Of a DNA stretch of 64,000 nucleotides, positions 58,692 to 64,000 are shown piece after piece. Position 1 is the stretch's first letter, and each line of letters opens with the position of its first letter. The DNA comes from Actinomycetota bacterium (GTDB taxonomy: Bacteria; Actinomycetota; Acidimicrobiia; Acidimicrobiales; MedAcidi-G1). Below the pieces are notes generated by a model that ran no database searches, was not told the origin of the DNA, and saw nothing but the letters and a program-made list of their open reading frames with translations. The translations under genes were made by a program, and so were the position numbers. Where the stretch lies: NCBI GenBank assembly GCA_014381945.1, contig JACNKQ010000030.1, positions 1 through 64,000 on the forward strand. Reading direction: 5' to 3'.

Positions 58692-59701
58692 TCGTCGGCG
58701 TCGACGTCGGGGGCACCAACGCACGGGCACTCCTGGTCGACCCTGAGACGGGCAGCGTGCTCGGGAGGCACCGAACGTCGAGCGCCGGCGATGGGCCGAC
58801 CCTGGTCCGCAGCATCTGCGTTCTGGTCGAGCACCTGCGGGCCGAGATGGCCAACGAGGCCAACGAGGCCAACGAGGCCAACGAAGCCAACGAAGCCAAC
58901 GAAGCCAACAAGGCCAACAAAGCCAACGAAGCCGTCGATGCCGTCGGGCTCGGCATCGCCGGGCTCGCCGACCGTTCCGGGACCCTGCGCTACTCGCCGA
59001 ACCTTCCCCACCTGACCGAGTTCCCGATCGGCCCCGAGCTCGCGAATGCCGTCGGCGTCCCGGTCACGGTCGGCAACGACGCCACGGCCGCCACGCTGGC
59101 CGAGGCACGGCTGGGTGCCGGCCGGGGCAGCGACCACTTCGGCCTCGTCACCCTCGGGACGGGCATCGGAACCGGATTCGTGCTCGACGGCCACCTGCTC
59201 GAAGGCTCCCACGGCTTTGCCGGCGAGGCAGGCCACATGGTCGTCGACGCCCACGGCCCCACACACATCACGGGGCAGCAGGGCCCGTGGGAGTACTTCG
59301 CGTCGGGGTCGGCACTCGGTCGCCTGGGCCGCGAGGCCGCAGCCAAGGGCGGCTTCGACCGGGGGCTGGAGCAGGCGGGCACGGCGGACGGCGTCACGAG
59401 CCACCACCTGATCGCTGCACTCTCGGATGACGATGCAGACGCTGCCTCCATCTTCGACGGCTTCTGCCGGGAGGTCGCACGTGGGGTCGCCAACCTGGTT
59501 GTCATCCTCGACCTGGAGCGCATCGTCGTCGGTGGCGGACTGACCGAGATCGGAGAGCCGCTGCGGTCAGGCATCGACCACCACCTGGGCGACCTTCTGC
59601 TCGGCGCCGAGCACCGGCCGGGTGTCGAGGTCCGACTGGCAGAATTGGGCGACGACGCCGGGGCCCTCGGCGCCGCTCTGCTGGCCGCAGGGGACGCCTG
59701 A
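58688..59701 (+). CDS. ROK-family sugar kinase with an Ala-Asn-Glu repeat insertion
   Basis: A 337-aa ROK kinase. MIVGVDVGGTNARALLVD is the ATP-phosphate loop, VGLGIAGLAD follows, VGNDATAATLAEARLGAG is the sugar-binding region with the catalytic Asp, and LGTGIGTGFVLDG with GFAGEAGHM carries the ROK signature. CxCGxxGC zinc cysteines are missing (THITGQQGPWEYFASG). Residues 55-81 are nine tandem ANE/ANK triplets that lengthen a helix. Its start overlaps the permease stop, so it belongs to the transporter operon, possibly phosphorylating an imported or derived sugar moiety. Confidence 0.85.
   Translation: MIVGVDVGGTNARALLVDPETGSVLGRHRTSSAGDGPTLVRSICVLVEHLRAEMANEANEANEANEANEANEANKANKANEAVDAVGLGIAGLADRSGTLRYSPNLPHLTEFPIGPELANAVGVPVTVGNDATAATLAEARLGAGRGSDHFGLVTLGTGIGTGFVLDGHLLEGSHGFAGEAGHMVVDAHGPTHITGQQGPWEYFASGSALGRLGREAAAKGGFDRGLEQAGTADGVTSHHLIAALSDDDADAASIFDGFCREVARGVANLVVILDLERIVVGGGLTEIGEPLRSGIDHHLGDLLLGAEHRPGVEVRLAELGDDAGALGAALLAAGDA
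58850..58930 (+). repeat. 9-bp tandem repeat, nine units, in the ROK kinase
   Basis: The unit GCCAACGAG recurs nine times with A/G and AAG variants, encoding six ANE, two ANK and one ANE. It lies on a surface between two conserved blocks, keeps the frame and has probably grown by slippage. Confidence 0.93.
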
Positions 59702-59779
59702 GCCCGCTGGCGAAAGGCCGCCCCTGAGTGTGCCACGATTCACGTCCGAGCATCTCGCCCGAGGAAGGGAGCACCCACC

Positions 59780-61129
59780 GTGACCGAGGAACTCAAGGCT
59801 CGCATCGCCGACGACGGCGTCGAGTTCATCTACGCCATGTTCGTGGAAATGCACGGCAAGCCGTGCGCCAAGCTCGTGCCGGTGACGGCGATCGACGACC
59901 TGCTCGAGGTCGGCGCCGGGTTCGCCGGATTCGCCGCCGGACCGATGAGCCAGACGCCCGCCGACCCGGACATCCTGGCGCTGCCCGACCCGGCCTCGTA
60001 CACGGTGCTGCCCTGGCAGCCGAACGTGGCGGCAATGCAGTGCGACGCCACGGTCGAGGGCGTGGAGTGGCCCTACGCACCCCGGGTGATCCTCAAGCAG
60101 GCGGTCGCCCGGGCGGCCGAACAGAACCTGGTGCTGAAGTCGGGGGTAGAAGCCGAATACTCGATGCTGCACCGCAACGATGACGGCTCGTTCCGCCCGG
60201 CCGACGAACGCGACACATCCACGCTGCCCTGCTACGACGCCCGCGGGCTCACGACCATGCTCGACCACCTCACGACCGTGTCGCGCCACATGGACGCCAT
60301 GGGCTGGGGGAACTACGCCAACGACCACGAGGACGCCAACGGCCAGTTCGAGCAGAACTTCCGGTACAGCGACGCCCTCACCACGTCCGACCGGCTCATC
60401 GTGCTACGCCTGATGATGCACACGCTGGCCCGGCGGCAGGGGCTGTACGCCACGTTCATGCCGAAGCCCTTCGCCGACAAGACCGGCAACGGGCTCCACA
60501 TGCACCTCAGCCTCTGGTCGGCCGATGCCGACGAGCCGCTTTTCGAGACCGACCACGACGACCGCGGGCTAGGGCTGAGCGAACTCGCCTACCAGTTCCT
60601 CGGTGGCGTGCTCGACCACGCCCAGGGGCTCACGGCGATCCTCTGCCCGACCGTCAACTCGTTCAAGCGCATCGGGGTCGGACCACCCGACTCCGGGGCC
60701 ACCTGGGCGCCCGCCTACGTCGCCTACGGGGGCAACAACCGGACCCAGATGATCCGGGTGCCCGAGGGTGGCCGGTTCGAGCTACGCGTCCCCGACGGTG
60801 CGGCGAACCCGTACCTGTCGTTCGCAGCCCTGCTCGGAGCCGGCCTCGACGGAGTGTCGCGTGGCCTCGACCCGGGCGATCCCAACACGGACAACCTCTA
60901 CACGCTGCCGCTCGCCGAGATCGCCGCACGGGGCATCGAGGCGCTGCCGCCGACGCTCCTCCATGCCGTCGATCGGCTTGTCGCGGACGATGTGGTGCGC
61001 AATGCGCTCGGCACCGGACGCGACGGCGACTACGTCGACTACTTCGCCCGGACCAAACGCGACGAGTTCCGCACCATCACCGACCAGGTGACCGCTGCGG
61101 AACTCGACACCTACCTGTCGCTGTTCTAG
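59780..61129 (+). CDS. glnT: Glutamine synthetase-family ligase (GlnT / type III-like)
   Basis: A 449-aa enzyme joining glutamate to ammonia or an amine with ATP. FVEMHGKPCAKLVPV opens the beta-grasp. VEAEYSML and FEQNFRYSDALTTSDR hold metal glutamates. KTGNGLHMHLSLW carries the ligand His. NSFKRIGVGPPDSGATWAPAYVAYGGNNRTQMIRVP is close to the GlnT / gamma-glutamylmethylamide synthetase group. GTG start with GAGGAAGG upstream. It follows the ROK gene by 78 bp, so it may handle an amine released from the imported compound (inference). Confidence 0.88.
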   Translation: MTEELKARIADDGVEFIYAMFVEMHGKPCAKLVPVTAIDDLLEVGAGFAGFAAGPMSQTPADPDILALPDPASYTVLPWQPNVAAMQCDATVEGVEWPYAPRVILKQAVARAAEQNLVLKSGVEAEYSMLHRNDDGSFRPADERDTSTLPCYDARGLTTMLDHLTTVSRHMDAMGWGNYANDHEDANGQFEQNFRYSDALTTSDRLIVLRLMMHTLARRQGLYATFMPKPFADKTGNGLHMHLSLWSADADEPLFETDHDDRGLGLSELAYQFLGGVLDHAQGLTAILCPTVNSFKRIGVGPPDSGATWAPAYVAYGGNNRTQMIRVPEGGRFELRVPDGAANPYLSFAALLGAGLDGVSRGLDPGDPNTDNLYTLPLAEIAARGIEALPPTLLHAVDRLVADDVVRNALGTGRDGDYVDYFARTKRDEFRTITDQVTAAELDTYLSLF

Positions 61130-61179
61130 GCCCGGTCACCGGGACACGGGACCCGGAGCGGGCCTCCTAGCATCAGGGC

Positions 61180-62850
61180 GTGGTGAGACAACTCCCGGTC
61201 GGTAGGCGGGCGATCATCGCCGGAGTGACCATCGCCGCCGCGGCGCTCGGGCACCAGGCCGGACCGGTCGGCTGGACACCCGGTGCCGGCAGCCTCGAGG
61301 TCGAGGTCCGCGACGCCACGGCCTCGATCGCCGTCGTGGTCGGCTCCGAGGACCCGGTCGAGTTCGCATCTGCTGGCATTACCGTTCGCGCCCCCGGCGG
61401 CGTGCCCGTGGACAACGCCTTCGAGGTCACGATCTCGAGGACAGACGTCGACCTGGCCCTGAGCGACGTGGAGGTCACGCTCACCACCCCCGGCGGCGAC
61501 CGTCAGACCGTGCCGGTCCTACGCCTGACCGACGACGGTGTCACCGCCAGTCGTCAACCCCCCAACGGGTCGACCGTCGTGCTGGCGCTGCTCGGTGCCG
61601 TGGTGGTCCTCTGGGTCACCGAGTTCGTGCCGCTGTTCGTGACCTCGTTGGCCGTCCCGGTGATCCTGGTCGCCGGTGGTGCCACTTCCGCAGGGGCCGC
61701 CCTGGCACCGTTCGCACACCCGATCATCGTGTTGTTCTTCGCCGGGTTCCTCATGGCCGAGGCCATGTCGCGGGTCGGACTGGACGACCTGGCAGCCACC
61801 GTGATCGTCGCAAGGGCCGGGAGGAGCCCCCTGACTCTGTTCGCAGCGATGCTCGCAGGTTCGGCGTTCCTGTCGATGTGGATGTCGAACACTGCAGCGG
61901 TGACCGTCCTGCTCCCCGTGGCGCTTGCCGTGGCCGAACCGGCGGGGAGCGTCACGTACCGGAAGGCGATCGTGCTCGGAATCGCCTACGCATCGACGAT
62001 CGGAGGGGTCGGGAGCGCCATCGGCACCCCTGCGAACCCCCTTGCCATCGAGTTCATCGAAGGCCTCACGGGACGACGGGTCGGCTTCGCCGAGTGGTTC
62101 CTGTTCGGAATGCCGATGGTCGTGCTGTTCCTGCCGGTAATGGGCATCTACCTGTGGCGAACCAGTCGGATCAACCTGGACCGTGACCGGTTCGACGCTG
62201 CAGTTGCGGCAGCCCGCTCGGAACTTCCAGATGTGGGGAGGCTCTCCGGGCCCCAGATAGAGGTGCTGGGAGTGTTCCTCCTGGTGCTTGTCGGCTGGCT
62301 GACCCAGACGCTGCATGGCCAGCCGACCGGCTTCGTGGCCCTCGGCGGCGCCCTGCTGCTCTTCCTGATCGGTCGGGTCAGGCCCATCGACCTGACCCGG
62401 ATCTCCTGGCCGACCCTCCTCACGTTCGGCGGCGGCCTTTCGCTGGGGCTGGCGATGGTGGACACGGGCACGTCCGACTGGCTCGTGACCCGGCTCACCG
62501 GCCTGGCCGACTGGCCGACGATGCTCTCCGTCGCTGCGGTAGCCGTGGCTGCACTCGTGTTCACGACCGTCGCCTCCAACACGGCGGCTGCAGCCACGCT
62601 GATACCGCTCGTCATCCCGCTGGCCGGCCTGATAGGGATCGACCCCGTGACCCTCGTGCTGGTGGTGGCGCTGGCCTCGTCGATCGACTTCGCACTGGTC
62701 ATCGGAACCCCGCCGACGATGCTCGCCTACGACACGGGCCTGTTCACCGCCGGAGAGATCATGGCCAGGGGATCACCACTGGACCTCGGCGGGCTGCTGG
62801 TGCTCGTCGCCGTCGTGGTGCCGTTCTGGAATCTGACCGGCCTGGTCTGA
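61180..62850 (+). CDS. DASS-family (SLC13-like) anion transporter with an extracytoplasmic N-terminal domain
   Basis: A 556-aa sodium-dependent anion transporter. Two SNT motifs are present (SNTAAVTVLLPVAL and SNTAAAATLIPLVIPL) with about 11 helices from residue 128 on. IGTPANP and IGTPPTM are the matching loops. Residues 30-125 are an extra beta-rich region (SLEVEVRDATASIAVV, VEVTLTTPGGDRQTVPVL) after a first helix, so it should face outside. Substrates of the family are C4-dicarboxylates, citrate, sulfate or phosphate. It starts 50 bp after glnT on the same strand. Confidence 0.85.
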   Translation: MVRQLPVGRRAIIAGVTIAAAALGHQAGPVGWTPGAGSLEVEVRDATASIAVVVGSEDPVEFASAGITVRAPGGVPVDNAFEVTISRTDVDLALSDVEVTLTTPGGDRQTVPVLRLTDDGVTASRQPPNGSTVVLALLGAVVVLWVTEFVPLFVTSLAVPVILVAGGATSAGAALAPFAHPIIVLFFAGFLMAEAMSRVGLDDLAATVIVARAGRSPLTLFAAMLAGSAFLSMWMSNTAAVTVLLPVALAVAEPAGSVTYRKAIVLGIAYASTIGGVGSAIGTPANPLAIEFIEGLTGRRVGFAEWFLFGMPMVVLFLPVMGIYLWRTSRINLDRDRFDAAVAAARSELPDVGRLSGPQIEVLGVFLLVLVGWLTQTLHGQPTGFVALGGALLLFLIGRVRPIDLTRISWPTLLTFGGGLSLGLAMVDTGTSDWLVTRLTGLADWPTMLSVAAVAVAALVFTTVASNTAAAATLIPLVIPLAGLIGIDPVTLVLVVALASSIDFALVIGTPPTMLAYDTGLFTAGEIMARGSPLDLGGLLVLVAVVVPFWNLTGLV

Positions 62851-62881
62851 GTCCTGTCTGAGCCTTCCCAGACCCTTTCCC

Positions 62882-63283
62882 TCAGCCGAGGCCCTTCAGG
62901 TAGGCGACCACATCGAGAAGATCGTCGTCGCCGAGGGCCGGGTTGCCGCCCCGGGGAGGCATCTGGATACCTGTCGTGTTGTCGGGATCCGATGGACCCC
63001 GTCCGACTTTCAGGAAGGCAACCAGGTCATCGCTGCTCTGGTCGGTCATGAAGGCCGAACCGGTCAGGGCCTTCCCGAGGCCCTTGAGGCCACCGGCGTC
63101 CGGACCATGGCACGACGCACACGTCTTCGAGTAGACGACGGAACCGGCAGCGCTATCGCCTCCCCCGGATGCAGCGGGCGGCGTCGTGCTCGTCGGCGTC
63201 GTCGTACCACCTGATGAACCGCCTCCACATCCTGCGATCAGCACCACCATCGCCGTTGCTGCGATCAACCTCGTGATCCTCAT
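62882..63283 (-). CDS. Lipid-anchored class I cytochrome c
   Basis: A 133-aa exported c-type cytochrome. The lipobox is LIAGC (Cys19), followed by a Ser/Gly/Thr/Pro linker. Heme attachment is CASCH (55-59) and the distal Met ligand is in IQMPPRGGNPAL. It follows nosL by 2 bp on the same strand and would pass electrons to the enzyme of the cluster, probably N2O reductase. Confidence 0.9.
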   Translation of the reverse strand: MRITRLIAATAMVVLIAGCGGGSSGGTTTPTSTTPPAASGGGDSAAGSVVYSKTCASCHGPDAGGLKGLGKALTGSAFMTDQSSDDLVAFLKVGRGPSDPDNTTGIQMPPRGGNPALGDDDLLDVVAYLKGLG

Positions 63284-63285
63284 AC

Positions 63286-63819
63286 CTACATCTCCTCCGT
63301 CATGGTCGGATCCATTTCCATCTCGTGTGTGTGAGCGTGAGCGTGAGCGTGAGCGCCGAGCTCACCGTTGCGGTACGCCTCGACCAGCCCGTCCCAGTCG
63401 AGGACCACGCCGCCCCCGGCCTCCGCCATCGACTCGGCGTCTGAACGGCGCGCGAAGGCGACCACGCCCCACGCCATCGGGGTCACAAGGCCGGCGTCGG
63501 CGACGAAGGTCGCACTGCCGGCAGGAACGGTGTCGGCGGTGTCGCGGTCGAACACCCACCGGTTCACTGCCGTGAGGTCACCGTATTCTGCACCGTTGAC
63601 GAGCATCCCGCCGATGTCGTCGAACAACCTGGGCGTACCGTCGGGAAGGCGCCAGGCTGCCGCCAGAGAGAGGTCGTCGATGATCATCCCGCACTCGTCG
63701 CACACCGAGCGGCCCTCACGGATCTCCGGAACGCCATCGGCCTGTGCCGTGCCGCAGGCGACCGCAAACGAAGCGAGCACCAGCAGCCCAGCCAGACGCT
63801 GGAAGGTACGGCCGGTCAT
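63286..63819 (-). CDS. nosL: NosL-family copper-binding lipoprotein with His-rich tail
   Basis: A 177-aa exported lipoprotein (lipobox FAVAC, Cys22). NosL is the Cu(I) chaperone for N2O reductase. CDECGMIIDDLS has the copper-binding Cys40, Cys43 and Met45; RLFDDIGGMLV and WVFDRDTADTV are family strands. The C-terminus is HAHAHAHTHEMEMDPTM, an unusual metal-binding tail made by a 6-bp repeat. The ATG overlaps the stop of the NosY-like gene by 4 bp. Confidence 0.88.
   Translation of the reverse strand: MTGRTFQRLAGLLVLASFAVACGTAQADGVPEIREGRSVCDECGMIIDDLSLAAAWRLPDGTPRLFDDIGGMLVNGAEYGDLTAVNRWVFDRDTADTVPAGSATFVADAGLVTPMAWGVVAFARRSDAESMAEAGGGVVLDWDGLVEAYRNGELGAHAHAHAHTHEMEMDPTMTEEM
63331..63354 (+). 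repeat. 6-bp x4 tandem repeat in nosL
   Basis: GTGAGC repeated four times, encoding the His-Ala run of the NosL tail on the other strand. The number of units sets the number of histidines in the tail. Confidence 0.85.
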
Positions 63820-64000
63820 ATTCGATCTCCAATCCGAAAGGTGAACACGGCGGCAGCAACGGCGCCGGCGGTCCATGCGGCCATGACCCCGAGGGCGATG
63901 TACGCCATTCCATCGCCGAACCGGTCGAAGGCATAGGTGCCGACCGGCCCCAGCGCATCAAGCGACCCGTCGAGGGCGACGACAGATGCCAGACGAAATG
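63816..64000 (-). CDS. nosY: NosY-like ABC-2 permease, C-terminal part
   Basis: Only the last 60 or so codons lie in the window. The frame reads FRLASVVALDGSLDALGPVGTYAF..., then a hydrophobic helix GMAYIALGVMAAWTAGAVAAAVF and a basic end. The FRLASxxxLDxLGPVGTYA pattern is typical of NosY, the membrane part of the NosDFY system that assembles the copper centre of N2O reductase. Its stop overlaps the nosL start (ATGA). The rest of the gene and probably nosF, nosD and nosZ lie beyond position 64000. Confidence 0.75.
   Translation of the reverse strand, partial: FRLASVVALDGSLDALGPVGTYAFDRFGDGMAYIALGVMAAWTAGAVAAAVFTFRIGDRI

Noticed and set aside
61131-61143. Palindrome CCCGGT-C-ACCGGG after glnT as a terminator
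   Set aside because: The stem is only 6 bp with a one-base loop and no U-run; in GC-rich DNA this is expected by chance.
1-64000. tRNA, rRNA and riboswitch genes
   Set aside because: No T-arm-like GGTTCGA(A/T)TCC with a paired acceptor stem, no rRNA core motif and no known riboswitch core was found by eye; a covariance-model search would be needed to exclude weak cases.

Overview
The window is GC-rich, densely coded bacterial DNA, almost certainly from an actinobacterium. The evidence is a CofC/FbiD enzyme for coenzyme F420, two proteins of the mycothiol-dependent isomerase (MDMPI/DinB) fold, DUF3159 and DUF3039 proteins, a Rho factor with the long hydrophilic N-terminal insertion seen in Actinobacteria, and many GTG starts with 4-bp GTGA overlaps. 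The mix of CoA-transferases, acyl-CoA dehydrogenases, SCP2-type thiolase, sulfatases and FMN/F420 oxidoreductases would fit an uncultured Acidimicrobiia-like lineage. There is no rRNA or other marker here to prove that. I found no tRNA, rRNA, CRISPR array, insertion sequence or prophage.

Layout. 1-436: start of gpsA, running into a corrupted G/C-only stretch that looks like a contig end. 437-631: three hairpin repeats between 23-bp direct repeats. 632-10755: accessory metabolism (cofC, PIG-L deacetylase, alpha/beta hydrolase, HD phosphohydrolase, zinc alcohol dehydrogenase, P450, SDR, DUF3159, NUDIX, SulP permease). 10751-10860: a second array of the same hairpin repeat, containing the stop codons of two convergent genes. 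10853-16781: cysteine-hydrolase-like protein without its triad, a sulfatase/MFS pair, PAC2 and MDMPI proteins.

16827-25390: a divergent acyl-CoA catabolic locus. On the minus strand are a thiolase and a thiolase-fold/OB-fold fusion. On the plus strand are CoA-transferase, ACAD, CoA-transferase, two MaoC proteins and a second ACAD. Two copies of the TetR-type site TCTGAC-N5-GTCAGA mark it as one regulon. 25409-27715: a VapBC toxin-antitoxin pair plus a lipoprotein, followed by a decayed tandem duplicate of the same block. 27794-37170: msrA, a second MDMPI protein, a TetR-linked acyl-CoA synthetase / luciferase-like locus around a perfect 23-bp palindrome, a phosphatase, a second sulfatase, a lactate-dehydrogenase-type flavoprotein and DUF3039.

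37181-43223: a conserved housekeeping run on the minus strand, read rho, rpmE (type B), unknown, prfA, prmC, tsaC, rpiB. 43494-45144: a divergent MFS transporter and ArsI/CadI-like protein. 45171-52083: an amino-acid operon on the minus strand, read argS, lysA, hom, thrC and an apgM-like gene that may be the missing homoserine kinase. 52243-54951: a secreted endonuclease/phosphatase-family lipoprotein with a Pro/Thr repeat linker, a ybjQ-like gene broken by one amber codon, and a drug/metabolite transporter. 55058-62850: a PhnD-C-E-E ABC importer, ROK kinase, GlnT-like glutamine synthetase and a DASS anion transporter, all on the plus strand. 62882-64000: cytochrome c, NosL and the end of a NosY-like permease, which suggests a nitrous-oxide reductase cluster beyond the window.

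At least six genes carry short in-frame tandem repeats with periods of 6, 9, 15 or 18 bp. This looks like a general property of the genome.
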